This document shows positions 8,367 through 16,928 of a stretch of 64,000 bases of DNA, one piece after another. Source of the stretch: UBA8514 sp034933685. Its GTDB lineage: Bacteria > Bacillota > Clostridia > Lachnospirales > Anaerotignaceae. The DNA is taken from positions 1 through 64,000 of the forward strand of contig JAYFNB010000020.1 of NCBI GenBank assembly GCA_034933685.1. The letters are read 5' to 3'. Both the position numbers and the translations under genes were made by a program. The notes beneath the pieces are model-generated. The model was not told the DNA's origin. It saw only the letters and a program-made list of their open reading frames with translations, and did no database searches. Position 1 is the first letter of the stretch. Each line of letters starts with the position of its first letter.

Positions 8367-8720
8367 TTACCACCCCACTTTACGGTATCGGTTTAGCTGT
8401 GTGGTATAGTCTTTCAGGAATGTCATACCGCTGTTTTCTGTGACACTGGCAGCACTACCAAAGGAGACACTCACGTCCCCCTCAGTTATGCTTTTCACTG
8501 GTCCTTGTACTTGTTCCTGCCCTAAGCTTTCGGCTCGGTATATATCAATGCACATATTCAACAATACATTATTTAAGCCTACAGGAATTTCGGCTATGTT
8601 GCAGTAGTTGCAGACCATATCCGTTGCCTTGTCAATTACAAAGTCTAAGATAACATCTTTGCTTTCATCTGTTATACCAAGCAAAACTCTAAGCGTTGCT
8701 ATCTGCTCCGCCTGCGCCAT
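8367..8720 (-). CDS. Head-tail connector protein (gp6/YqbG-like)
   Basis: About 117 residues, mostly helical: EQIATLRVLLGITDESKDVI, then DFVIDKATDMVCNYCNIAEI. It matches DNA-packaging/connector proteins that bind below the portal. Two starts are possible. ATG at 8720 follows GGTGGTGA and is preferred; ATG at 8735 lies closer to the overlap with the preceding gene. The C-terminus (QLNRYRKVGW) is typical. Confidence 0.75.
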   Translation of the reverse strand: MAQAEQIATLRVLLGITDESKDVILDFVIDKATDMVCNYCNIAEIPVGLNNVLLNMCIDIYRAESLGQEQVQGPVKSITEGDVSVSFGSAASVTENSGMTFLKDYTTQLNRYRKVGW

Positions 8721-8970
8721 CTTCACCACCGCCATTCAAAGCTTCAGTAATTTTCTTAAGAATACCTTTTGCTGATGTAGAGTTCCCTATGTCAATGTTG
8801 TTTTCTTTTGCATAGGCTGTAAGCTCCTCAAGGGTCATTTCCTCAAGAGATTTTTCCCCTGAGCCTTCTTCTTTTTCTTCTATAAGCTCATACCCTTGTG
8901 AAAGGTATTCCTCTTTCTTTGCCTCGTTGCCAGCAATCTTTATAACATTAAATTTCTTAAGCTGATACAT
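8689..8970 (-). CDS. Small SAP/HeH-like capsid-associated protein
   Basis: A 93-residue acidic protein. Residues about 40-75 (EEMTLEELTAYAKENNIDIG, then SAKGILKKI) form a helix-extended-loop-helix of the HeH/LEM or SAP type, common in small genes right after phage capsid genes. A Gly/Asp-rich tail follows. Its exact role is unknown; DNA or capsid contact is inferred from the motif. Confidence 0.6.
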   Translation of the reverse strand: MYQLKKFNVIKIAGNEAKKEEYLSQGYELIEEKEEGSGEKSLEEMTLEELTAYAKENNIDIGNSTSAKGILKKITEALNGGGEDGAGGADSNA

Positions 8971-8984
8971 TTATATCACTCCTT

Positions 8985-9911
8985 TTAGGCTTTTGCTTCC
9001 TTGATATTTACAAAGAGCGAGTTCTTCTTATTATCCAATACCCAAATTTCATGGTAACGTCTGTAATCCAAGCTCCATGCATTTGCTTTCTGGTAAGTAT
9101 CAGGTGTAAAGATACGCATTTTGTCCTGCTTTGTTACAGCAATTGGCGAAGTTCTTGCAACAACAAGGAAGTTAATTGACTTAGCGGTTGTGCCTTTAAT
9201 AAAGCCGCCTGCCTCCTGCCCTGTTGTTGAACCATCGTAAAGTGTAATTGCTGTGTACATACGGTTGCTTGGCACTGCGATTAATGGACAGCCGTCAATC
9301 TGTGGCACTTGAGTATTAATACCACCTTGAGCAAATGACATAGCTGTAAGCTTGCCCAGTGCCGCCTCCTCAACAGCCCCAACAGTATCATAAGTGGCAA
9401 GAATATCTAACTCACCATCATAGCCAGCCTCACGAATGGTCTTTATAGCCGTTTTGATTTTATTGATAATTGTAGCTGCCGCAACAGTATAGCCATACTC
9501 CACCTGTTTATCGTCTGCCACGCCCATAGCAGTCGTAGCAAGCTTTGAAATACGGTAAGCATCAATTTCTGGTACTAACTTGGTACGCTGAAATTCGCTC
9601 ATTACTGCACTGGCTGTTGGAATGAAGTTTGCCTCGTCCACATCCATTGCGTCCAGTAAGAATTTTCTGCCCCTGTCCTGTGTCATGGTAAGTGTCTGGT
9701 ATTCTAATGTTACACTGCCATCAACATAACCACCCGTTCTGGAGTAATCCCCAAGACCCTGAACTGACATCTTAGGTACTTTAATCTCGTTACCTCCTGT
9801 GTATCTCACTTGCCCTGCGTTTGCATCCATGAAGCCTGTTTTAAGGGTTTGAACCGCAAGTAAATCTAAGTTTGTTTCAAATAGTTTTGCGAACTCTAAT
9901 ACATTTCCCAT
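8985..9911 (-). CDS. Major capsid protein
   Basis: A 308-residue protein with features of HK97-fold major capsids. It has an N-terminal arm (LEFAKLFETNLDLLAVQTL), an E-loop region (RYTGGNEIKVPKMSVQGLGD) and the conserved AYRISKLATTAMG. The P-domain contains DILATYDTVGAVEEAAL and a C-terminal WVLDNKKNSLFV strand. It directly follows the scaffold gene. The length and order fit a coat processed with a separate scaffold. Confidence 0.88.
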   Translation of the reverse strand: MGNVLEFAKLFETNLDLLAVQTLKTGFMDANAGQVRYTGGNEIKVPKMSVQGLGDYSRTGGYVDGSVTLEYQTLTMTQDRGRKFLLDAMDVDEANFIPTASAVMSEFQRTKLVPEIDAYRISKLATTAMGVADDKQVEYGYTVAAATIINKIKTAIKTIREAGYDGELDILATYDTVGAVEEAALGKLTAMSFAQGGINTQVPQIDGCPLIAVPSNRMYTAITLYDGSTTGQEAGGFIKGTTAKSINFLVVARTSPIAVTKQDKMRIFTPDTYQKANAWSLDYRRYHEIWVLDNKKNSLFVNIKEAKA

Positions 9912-9930
9912 TATTTATTCCTCCTCTTAA

Positions 9931-10491
9931 TTAATTCATTTTAATGCCCATTGCCTGTGCTATTTGGGCATTTACCTCGGTTTCTGTACTGGTAGCAGAC
10001 CCTTTTGTAAAGCCTGTACCCACATTTGCTTTTGTTTCCACATCAAAAAGATAGCTGTCTGACTTCATCAGTCCATCAAGGTCTAGACCCTCTAAAGTGC
10101 CGTCTTCTTTAACATTAATCTTTTCCATATCCAACAATGCTTTAATTGCTTTAGGGTTTTTCCCTTTGGCTTGCATAATCGCCAAGTCAATAGCACTGTT
10201 TTTCTGGTTGTCACTGATTTTTTTGCTTAAGCTCTCAGTTTCAGACTTGTACTTCTCCTGTAATGCTTCATACTGCTTTTGAAGTTCCGCATTATCCCCT
10301 GATGATTTTTTTAAGCCCTCAATATCTTTATCTCTGACTTTAATCTGACCCTCTAAGTCCTTCTTTGTTTCGTTTACTGCGTTAAAGTCAGTTCTGGAAA
10401 CAAAGTTTTCGCCTAGTTTCTCGGCTACCTTTTTATCAGCCTCCTCTGTGTAACTTTCACCTAAAATTTCCTTTAACCATTCATGCTTCAT
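9931..10491 (-). CDS. Capsid scaffolding protein (GP20 family)
   Basis: A 186-residue, highly charged coiled-coil protein of the phage minor structural GP20 family. It has MKHEWLKEILGESYTEEADK and FVSRTDFNAVNETKKDLEGQ, then a long heptad region (residues about 50-100), and ends AQIAQAMGIKMN. Scaffold proteins direct shell assembly and leave before packaging. ATG at 10491 has GAAAGGAG upstream; the longer reading to 10509 was rejected. Confidence 0.85.
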   Translation of the reverse strand: MKHEWLKEILGESYTEEADKKVAEKLGENFVSRTDFNAVNETKKDLEGQIKVRDKDIEGLKKSSGDNAELQKQYEALQEKYKSETESLSKKISDNQKNSAIDLAIMQAKGKNPKAIKALLDMEKINVKEDGTLEGLDLDGLMKSDSYLFDVETKANVGTGFTKGSATSTETEVNAQIAQAMGIKMN

Positions 10492-10519
10492 ACTCTTTTC
10501 TCCTTTCACTCTATCCTTT

Positions 10520-10642
10520 TTATCTGGCCAGTCCCAGTATTGAGCTGTGCTGTTTTATCCCTGCACAAAGGGTAATTTTTGTACTAAAAAAGGACCTGTT
10601 TAACGTCTGTGTCCAAAGACGAGATAAGTTGACCGCCTTCAC
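10520..10642 (-). other. Leader region before the scaffold gene, with possible 40-codon ORF
   Basis: The 242 bases between the immunity-like gene and the scaffold gene hold an AGGAGGTGATT ribosome-like site near 10680 followed only by very short frames. They also hold a 40-codon frame starting GTG at 10642, with AAAGGTG beside it. The encoded peptide (MKAVNLSRLWTQTLNRSFF and onward) is basic. It has no family I know, so it may be only an untranslated leader. Confidence 0.2.
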
Positions 10643-10701
10643 CTTTCTGTAATCGTATTTTTGTTACACAAAGGTAATCACCTCCTAAAAATGGTCATTA
10701 A

Positions 10702-10735
10702 AAAACCACTCAAACATTATTGTCTAAGTGGTTTT
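10702..10735 (-). terminator. Terminator ending the packaging/MuF operon
   Basis: AAAACCACT (10702-10710) pairs with AGTGGTTTT (10727-10735). On the minus strand a T-run follows. It overlaps the stop codon of the small gene at 10734 and separates the packaging genes from the capsid/tail genes. Confidence 0.7.
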
Positions 10736-10997
10736 AATTAAGCTGAGCGTATAAGTTATCATATATAAGTTGGAGCTTAATACCTGTATCATTTAAATAA
10801 TCTTGATTTACCATACCTTTAAAAATAATGGCATCATCAATAAATTCAAATAAATCCGATATGTCATCATCACTCATATTGAATTCATTACCTGTTTGTG
10901 CCTTTTTCAATTTTTTAATAATTTCATTGTCAGGATAGAGACTGTATAGAAGGTCAATCTGCTCCTGCTCTAGTTTGAACTTGCTAATTTCGTCCAT
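10734..10997 (-). CDS. Small acidic protein, candidate immunity protein for the MuF toxin
   Basis: An 87-residue, strongly acidic, helical protein (DNEIIKKLKKAQTGNEFNMS, then DDDISDLFEFIDDAIIF). I recognise no family. It starts inside the last 28 bases of the toxin-like MuF gene, has AAGGA upstream and is followed immediately by a terminator. A small acidic gene tightly coupled behind a toxin domain is the usual layout of polymorphic-toxin immunity genes, so that is my inference. Nothing in the sequence proves it. Confidence 0.5.
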   Translation of the reverse strand: MDEISKFKLEQEQIDLLYSLYPDNEIIKKLKKAQTGNEFNMSDDDISDLFEFIDDAIIFKGMVNQDYLNDTGIKLQLIYDNLYAQLN

Positions 10998-12598
10998 TTT
11001 TTTCTCGTCCTTTCATCAGTTGGGTTACATTGAATTAATACCCCTGTATCTGGATTAATTGATATTGTTGCCTTCTCACCAAAGAATTTTTGACTTTTAA
11101 GTAAAGTTCCATTTTCATCAATTTCTTCTTTAACACCAGATACGCCCATAGGATTAGTTAAAGCCTGTTTAATATCCTGAATATCAACCCCAGTTCGGAA
11201 TTTATTTGTTTTAGGGTCCTGTGTTGTTCCAAACACTCTTTCGACAAAATGTTTACTTTGGGATTTAATTGAAATGTTATTCGATGTAGCTATACCAACT
11301 ATCTCCTCGTTTATAATATCCTTATATTTTTTGTAATCTTCAAAAGTAGTAAAAGCAGAAATCATATTACTGCTTCTTGACCTTTTGTAATCCTGTAACA
11401 TTGACCATTTATCACTGTTATTATACTTCAATTCTTGAAACTTATCAAAGCTTTTAGGTGAATTCTTCCCCAAAACTTCTTTGTATTTTTCATACTGCTT
11501 TTGGTCGGAATATTTATTTTTAAGTTTTTGTTCCTGAATAAGCATATCAGTGTTTGTCTTAACACGTTTATCATGCCAATTCTTATATTTCATATCCGCA
11601 GGCACTTTATATGTTTTTCCGTCTTCGCCCCTTGCGGCTCTTTTTTCGTCTGCTGTAAATTCATCATTGAAATATGGTACTGTGGTACTCCTGCACCAAG
11701 GATGAAGGGGCGGTGCATTGACACCAACTTGATACTCACTCATAGGGAAATGCTGACCGTCCATACTCTGGCACAAGCTACTGGTTTTAAGGTCAAGGGT
11801 TGCAACATACTCAAACTCTTCAACATCTAACTCTTTATAGCAATCTTTCCTCGAAGCGGATGCGTAGTAAGCACTTTCTGTCATTACAAGCCTACTGGCT
11901 GCACTCTTGGAAACATTAAGGGTATTAGCCATTTCTTTGATTATCCTGTTGGGGTTATCACCTCGAATAAGTGCCTGGGTAAATTTTGTGTCCAGCTGGT
12001 ACAAAAGGTTTGTTCTGTCTGAACCCCATATCTTTTGTGAGAATGTACTCCCATCTGGTGCCCAAGGCTTTGACAATACCTTTTCAATTTTATTGGTATC
12101 CAAGGTAGCAAAAGCCATGCCTTCGCCTAAACCTTTTTGTATTTCATAAATAGTTTTGTAATACCCATCCTTATAAATTTTGCTCATAGTATCTGCAATA
12201 CCTATATCTTTTTTAGCCTCCAGTATTTCGACCTGCTGTCGCATTTGCAGTTGTAAGGCTCTTAACCTATCCATACGATAAATATCACTGGCGCTTTCCA
12301 ATTCCTTTATCCATTTGCCATCTAAAGCATTTTGTTTTCCATATTTGATATATTGGTTAAGTGTCATTTGAAATGCTTTTCGTTCTTGGGAGTTCAATAT
12401 TTTCTTAGCTTCGGATAATGTCAGCATTTCGTTGGCGGCAAAGCGTTCATAGAAAATTTCAATTTCCTTTTGAATGTTCTGTATAGCTTCATCATAAGCC
12501 AAAATCAATTCCCTGTTATATTCCTCACCCTTATTCAAAAGGCTTTCATTTAGGGCGTTAAATCGTTCCTGCCAATACTCACTGTTCTTTTGTGCCAT
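10970..12598 (-). CDS. MuF-type minor head protein with C-terminal toxin-like domain
   Basis: A 542-residue protein. Residues about 1-300 are the Mu gpF/SPP1 gp7 head-morphogenesis region (YWQERFNALNESLLNKGEEY; SAASRLVMTESAYYASASRK; YVATLDLKTSSLCQSMDGQ; NAPPLHPWCRSTTVPYF). A linker (YKNWHDKRV, KYKEVLGKNSPKSFDKFQEL) leads to a distinct C-terminal domain of about 100 residues. That domain has a conserved-looking SKHFVERVFG, DIQDIKQALTNP, GEKATISINPDTGVLIQCNP and a final TDERTRKKW. Its His and Thr/Arg placement resembles BECR-type phage nucleases. MuF proteins with such tails are a known polymorphic-toxin class in Firmicute temperate phages. The start ATG at 12598 follows AGGTGGTGA. Confidence 0.8.
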   Translation of the reverse strand: MAQKNSEYWQERFNALNESLLNKGEEYNRELILAYDEAIQNIQKEIEIFYERFAANEMLTLSEAKKILNSQERKAFQMTLNQYIKYGKQNALDGKWIKELESASDIYRMDRLRALQLQMRQQVEILEAKKDIGIADTMSKIYKDGYYKTIYEIQKGLGEGMAFATLDTNKIEKVLSKPWAPDGSTFSQKIWGSDRTNLLYQLDTKFTQALIRGDNPNRIIKEMANTLNVSKSAASRLVMTESAYYASASRKDCYKELDVEEFEYVATLDLKTSSLCQSMDGQHFPMSEYQVGVNAPPLHPWCRSTTVPYFNDEFTADEKRAARGEDGKTYKVPADMKYKNWHDKRVKTNTDMLIQEQKLKNKYSDQKQYEKYKEVLGKNSPKSFDKFQELKYNNSDKWSMLQDYKRSRSSNMISAFTTFEDYKKYKDIINEEIVGIATSNNISIKSQSKHFVERVFGTTQDPKTNKFRTGVDIQDIKQALTNPMGVSGVKEEIDENGTLLKSQKFFGEKATISINPDTGVLIQCNPTDERTRKKWTKLASSN

Positions 12599-14105
12599 TG
12601 CTGTCACCACCTAAGCTTTTATACTCTGCAAAAGCCTCCATGTTCTTTTTCTCCTGCGCCTCCAACTCCTTTAACTCTGCGTTCACATCGTCCACAAATG
12701 GATGTTTAGATAGCAAAGTTTTATCAGAAACAACACCTTTGGATAGGTTAATCATGTTCACCGTTTCAAGGTCGTTAGTAATCATGGTGCAGTTAATGGT
12801 GATGTTGATTAAGCCGCTGTCATAGCTTGTGCCGTTACTTCGGTTATAATCATCTGTAATAAACCAAAAGAAATCCTTAATTGCCTTTTTCAGCTTTGAC
12901 ACCATGGCATTAGCCTTTAAATCCAGTTGTGTATACTGGAATTTAAGGGATACCCCTGAGGCATTCCCCAACTTATCGTTATCTGTATCCACACCCATAC
13001 CAAAGTTGATTATATCCCTCCGTAGCATTTTAAGCCATTCAATACGTCCTGTTACGGGTAAATCTACCTGCTTTGCGTCAATTTTCCCTTTGTCATCTGT
13101 AATATTTACCGCCCTATTGACTTGTAGCTTTCTGGCAATAGTTCCAGCTGTTTCACCGCCATAGCCTTGTATAGACCAGTAAAGTGTTACAAGGTCAAGA
13201 AGGTCATTAGTGCCTTGACTTGAAATGAGGTCGTAGGCATCAATTAAGCCTTTTACCTTTTGCAAGTCAGATGTTCTTCGGCTGTTGTTTTCCAATACCA
13301 CAAAAGGAACTCTGCCCCAGCTATGCGCTTCTCTGTGGCTTTCCACGCCATTTAAACTGCTGATTTCAAACCAGTGTGGCATAGGGTTAATAGCATAATT
13401 ACGGTCAAGCAAATACCTACCGTTATCGTCTTCTATGTAGTAAGTGACGTCATTCTTTGTCCACCACTCAACCTTTTTACGCAACATCTTATCTTTGCCC
13501 TTAATCACGGATATGTTATAGTACCGCACCAATTCCACAAGCTCTGTTTGATACTCGGTGTCATAAATAGGAATGACCTCATTTGCTGCTACAATGCAGT
13601 ATCTTAGTTCTGCGTTGGCGTTGTAGTAAAAATGAATATAATCCACACCTTTGTTGCTTGCACCAATTACAAGGTCAGACAATACCTCGTTAAACCTTTC
13701 GTCAGCTAACTTGGTAACAATGTCCTCATAGGCTTTCAATTCTGTATTCTTCTCTGCACCATCTACACTAATGGTCGGTTCTCTGCCCACCAAGTAAGCC
13801 GCCTTTTGGTCAACTAAAATAGTATGGAAGGAGTTTACATTGTGGTGGTTGCTTCGATTTCGGTTTTTAAATACTTCTATTTTTTCAGTACCATCCACCT
13901 CGGAAGTCTCGGAAATATAGGTTTTTTGGAAGTCTTTTTCATATATGTCATGCTCCCCAACATAATACTTTTCACCTTTTTCCATAACCTTTTTAGCCTG
14001 TGAGGACACATCGTCATTAATTAAATCTCGTATAATTGTGCTGTTGTTTAACCCTGCCTCGGCTGTTATTTTCATGTTGATTATATCTGTTTCAGTTAAT
14101 AGCAT
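12579..14105 (-). CDS. Portal protein (SPP1-type)
   Basis: A 508-residue SPP1-family portal, the dodecameric DNA gate of the capsid. Recognisable parts are YYVGEHDIYEKDF, RSNHHNVNSFHTILVDQKAA, YLVGREPTISV, and DAYDLISSQGTNDLLDLVTLY. The C-terminal crown is acidic (DVNAELKELEAQEKKNMEAF). It overlaps TerL by a stop/start base and MuF by 20 bases, the conserved TerL-portal-MuF order. Confidence 0.92.
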   Translation of the reverse strand: MLLTETDIINMKITAEAGLNNSTIIRDLINDDVSSQAKKVMEKGEKYYVGEHDIYEKDFQKTYISETSEVDGTEKIEVFKNRNRSNHHNVNSFHTILVDQKAAYLVGREPTISVDGAEKNTELKAYEDIVTKLADERFNEVLSDLVIGASNKGVDYIHFYYNANAELRYCIVAANEVIPIYDTEYQTELVELVRYYNISVIKGKDKMLRKKVEWWTKNDVTYYIEDDNGRYLLDRNYAINPMPHWFEISSLNGVESHREAHSWGRVPFVVLENNSRRTSDLQKVKGLIDAYDLISSQGTNDLLDLVTLYWSIQGYGGETAGTIARKLQVNRAVNITDDKGKIDAKQVDLPVTGRIEWLKMLRRDIINFGMGVDTDNDKLGNASGVSLKFQYTQLDLKANAMVSKLKKAIKDFFWFITDDYNRSNGTSYDSGLINITINCTMITNDLETVNMINLSKGVVSDKTLLSKHPFVDDVNAELKELEAQEKKNMEAFAEYKSLGGDSNGTKEQ

Positions 14106-15337
14106 TATCTCACCTTCACATTCTTCATATCACTTTCTCTGCTGTACCGAACAGCGTCAATAGAGTGGTTGTCCTTATCAGGGAATTTAGCTTTAAAACC
14201 GCCATTCCCGTCACTTTCTAACTCATAGCTGTAAAATTCCTTTGCTGTCTTTGGGCAACGATTAGGGTCTATGATTATTTCCTCTAAATCTTGTAACCAC
14301 TTAATGCCGTAGTCCACACTGTCGGGTCCTTTTCTTGCACCAATAACTCTTAAGCCATAACCGCTGACTTCTGCAATAGACTTCGGTTCGGCACTGTCAC
14401 AAGTAATAAGTCCATTATTTTTGTTTTCCTCTTTCACCATTTCTGCCGCTTTGCGGTTACTAAGACCAATCAGCTGTATTTCAAAAAATATGTAAAGCTT
14501 TCGTCTTGTTTTGTCATAGTGGTTTACAGTGTAATGAAATGGGTCTGTAGCATAACCCCAGTCCAAACCTCTTGCAAGGCGGTCAAAGCCTTTGATTTCC
14601 TCGTCACTGATTTCACGTAAGGTAATGTTGGCAAATACCGCACCCCCCGTACCGGTAACCTCTCCCATATACTCATGGTTATAGGCTGTTTCATTTACAC
14701 TTTTCAGATGTTCAGCCTCGATAAAAAACTGCTCTCCAAGCCAATCCTTGGGAACAGTTAAATAGGTGCTATGATGGATTATTCGGTCATCCCTTGTTTT
14801 TAAAATCTCCTCATTCACCCAGTTTCTTTGGCTCTTGGGTGGATTATAGGAATAAAAAACGCAGAAACTTTCGCCTCCACGCATTAAGGATTGGTTGATT
14901 GTTCTGATTTCTTCCATGCCACCAAACTCGTCAACTTCCTCATACCAAATGTATTTACAATAGCCTTGACGGAACTTGGTAGACTTAATCTTCTTTGGGT
15001 TGTCCGCACCTCTAAATAATATCTTGCCTCCTGTGGGAACGTAGGACAGTTCCAGAGGACTTTGTTTCACGTTCCAGTATCTTTCTACCCCTAAGGCACT
15101 GATTGCCCACAATAACTGCTGAAATACGCTATCCTTGAGGTTAACACCAACCTTACGCATTGTAACACAATTGGCTTTATGGTCTTTCATCATCCCTAAA
15201 ATAATCTCAATGGAAACAAAGGAGGACTTTGTAGAACCACGACCACCATTAAGCCAATAATGAGTGTATTTGTGTTGCTTAACTTCGTGATGCAGGGAAT
15301 AAAAAGAGGGTGCAATAAGGTCAATTAATTTAACCAT
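14105..15337 (-). CDS. terL: Terminase large subunit
   Basis: A 410-residue packaging motor. An N-terminal ATPase has a Walker A-like GGRGSTKSS and a Walker B WYEEVDEF. The C-terminal RNase H-like nuclease has GLDWGYATDPF and a late HSIDAVRYS. It drives DNA into the prohead and cuts concatemers. ATG at 15337 (MVKLIDLIAPSF) follows AAGGGGTGA; earlier in-frame ATGs overlap that ribosome site. It overlaps terS by 8 bases. Confidence 0.93.
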   Translation of the reverse strand: MVKLIDLIAPSFYSLHHEVKQHKYTHYWLNGGRGSTKSSFVSIEIILGMMKDHKANCVTMRKVGVNLKDSVFQQLLWAISALGVERYWNVKQSPLELSYVPTGGKILFRGADNPKKIKSTKFRQGYCKYIWYEEVDEFGGMEEIRTINQSLMRGGESFCVFYSYNPPKSQRNWVNEEILKTRDDRIIHHSTYLTVPKDWLGEQFFIEAEHLKSVNETAYNHEYMGEVTGTGGAVFANITLREISDEEIKGFDRLARGLDWGYATDPFHYTVNHYDKTRRKLYIFFEIQLIGLSNRKAAEMVKEENKNNGLITCDSAEPKSIAEVSGYGLRVIGARKGPDSVDYGIKWLQDLEEIIIDPNRCPKTAKEFYSYELESDGNGGFKAKFPDKDNHSIDAVRYSRESDMKNVKVR

Positions 15338-15827
15338 TATCATCACCCCTTGGGACGTTGTCCAGTATCTGAACCGCTATGTTGCTGTCTATCTGAAGTT
15401 TGTCATTGAATACCCCTAAGTGTCTGCCAATCAATTCAAGTGCTTTTATTTTATCTGCAAACTTTACCTCGCGCTCTATGCTGCTATAATCACCATCTGT
15501 AATTTTCACTTTTACAGAAGCAATTGCGGCAGTATCATCCTCACTGGCATCCGCTTTTACTGTAGCGTCCTTTGTGTCAACCACATCAGGGGCATTGACA
15601 AAAGCTATTCTTGCAAGCTCCCGAACCACTCTATCTGCATTTACACCTGTTCGCTTTGACCGTTCAGCCATAGCTGTATCTACGCGTGTGCGAATTTCAG
15701 GTTTATTCAATAATTCATTCCCAATGGAATACGCTGTTTTTGAAGAATATCCAGCTCTTATTGCCGCTTGGGTGGCATTAAGGTCGATTAGGTATTCATC
15801 TGAGAAGCGTTTTTGTTTTTCGGTCAT
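15330..15827 (-). CDS. terS: Terminase small subunit (Terminase_2)
   Basis: A 165-residue DNA-recognition subunit. The N-terminal helix-turn-helix is the hallmark (KQKRFSDEYLIDLNATQAAI, RAGYSSKTAYSIGNELLNKP). The central VVRELARIAFVNAPDVV and C-terminal KALELIGRHLGVF complete the family pattern. It marks the likely packaging start for the phage. It is preceded by a membrane-protein gene that is not usually part of this module. Confidence 0.9.
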   Translation of the reverse strand: MTEKQKRFSDEYLIDLNATQAAIRAGYSSKTAYSIGNELLNKPEIRTRVDTAMAERSKRTGVNADRVVRELARIAFVNAPDVVDTKDATVKADASEDDTAAIASVKVKITDGDYSSIEREVKFADKIKALELIGRHLGVFNDKLQIDSNIAVQILDNVPRGDDNG

Positions 15828-15872
15828 AACGTCACCGTCCTTTCTTCAAATGAAAAAGAGCCATAAAGGCTC

Positions 15873-16370
15873 TTACTTATAAATTATTTCTAAATACATA
15901 TCTTGACCATTATGAATGGTATTAATCTTTAAAACTATTACATTTATTCCTTTCCCTTTTGTATCCTTTATTGCAACTATTAGTTCATTAACTCTTTGTT
16001 TGTTTTTAACCCTATAACTATAAGTATACTCTTTAGGGATATATAGTAGCTTCATAAGTGGAAGATAAATACTGCCAAAAAGGGCAATATACGTTGATAT
16101 AAGTGCAATAGAAATTGATATTCGGGCATCACTTGGATTAGACCCCAAATACCCCATACGCACAACATAAATGACAAGTGCAACGGCTACTATTGGCATT
16201 ATTTGTATTATAAATTGTATTGCGGTTTTCAAATTATTTAGAACTTGTTTAAACCGAGTTTCAATTTTGTATTTGTATGCTTTTTTTATTCCTGATATTT
16301 CAATCAAAATACCTTTAGCTTCATCTTTTACTTTTTCAACCATCAGGTCTTCTACTCTTGTTTTTTTCAT
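15873..16370 (-). CDS. Hypothetical membrane protein
   Basis: 165 residues with a charged N-terminal helix, then two hydrophobic segments (about residues 52-72, IMPIVAVALVIYVV; about 86-110, ISIALISTYIALFGSIYL), then a soluble tail. No family is recognised. It lies between the late regulator and the terminase genes, with a 140-base gap behind it. It looks like an accessory (moron-type) gene; a role in excluding other phages is possible but unsupported. Confidence 0.55.
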   Translation of the reverse strand: MKKTRVEDLMVEKVKDEAKGILIEISGIKKAYKYKIETRFKQVLNNLKTAIQFIIQIMPIVAVALVIYVVRMGYLGSNPSDARISISIALISTYIALFGSIYLPLMKLLYIPKEYTYSYRVKNKQRVNELIVAIKDTKGKGINVIVLKINTIHNGQDMYLEIIYK

Positions 16371-16446
16371 TTAAACACCTCTAACACTAAATTTCGACAC
16401 AAAGCATGAAATTCCTTTCATAAATTTTATTTATGCCAAAGAAACA

Positions 16447-16466
16447 GCACCGGCCTAAGCCAGTGC
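16447..16466. terminator. Strong hairpin in the 16.4 kb gap
   Basis: GCACCGGC (16447-16454) and GCCAGTGC (16459-16466) form an 8-bp stem with a CTAA loop. On the minus strand a weak T-rich stretch follows, so it may end the late-regulator transcript. On the plus strand it is followed by AAAGGAGG and a 24-codon frame. Confidence 0.45.
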
Positions 16467-16511
16467 CTAAAGGAGGTTGCTCAAATTGAACTTTTTACTG
16501 ATACCATTGTA

Positions 16512-16928
16512 TCACTTATTAACCGTACAAACCGTATCAAATTTTTTAAAGTACCTGTAATACTTAACACGGATATATTCTCCGTTATTTCCACCGCCAA
16601 TAGTTTTCGCAACCTCATCCCACCCCATCAAACAAACATTTCTCAAATACACAATCTGCCGCATAAGACTATCGTCAATTTCTTCTATGTAATCCATAAT
16701 TCGTTTTCGCTGTACCTGTACCTTTGCCAATAATCCTTTGATTATAGCTTCGTAATCTGCCATTTCTGCAGCATAATCGGCAAGGTCAATGCATTTACCA
16801 CCTCGAGGCATATCGCTAATTATAGGTGATTTCACAAGGCATTTACAACGTAGTTTATCAAGCTCATTCTGCCACATGGTAATTTCTCGGTTAAGATAAT
16901 ATATCTGCTTCAGTTCTTTTTTCGTCAA
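16512..16928 (-). CDS. Phage late transcription regulator, DUF1492/ArpU-like
   Basis: A 138-residue helical protein. Its C-terminal half (MDYIEEIDDSLMRQIVYLRN, then GWDEVAKTIGGGNNGEYI) is a sigma region 4-like helix-turn-helix. The middle carries an MPRGG segment as in DUF1492 proteins. Relatives control late genes or sit just before terminases. I prefer TTG at 16928 because GGGAGG is eight bases upstream. The longer reading to 16964 would overlap the previous gene more deeply. Confidence 0.65.
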   Translation of the reverse strand: MTKKELKQIYYLNREITMWQNELDKLRCKCLVKSPIISDMPRGGKCIDLADYAAEMADYEAIIKGLLAKVQVQRKRIMDYIEEIDDSLMRQIVYLRNVCLMGWDEVAKTIGGGNNGEYIRVKYYRYFKKFDTVCTVNK

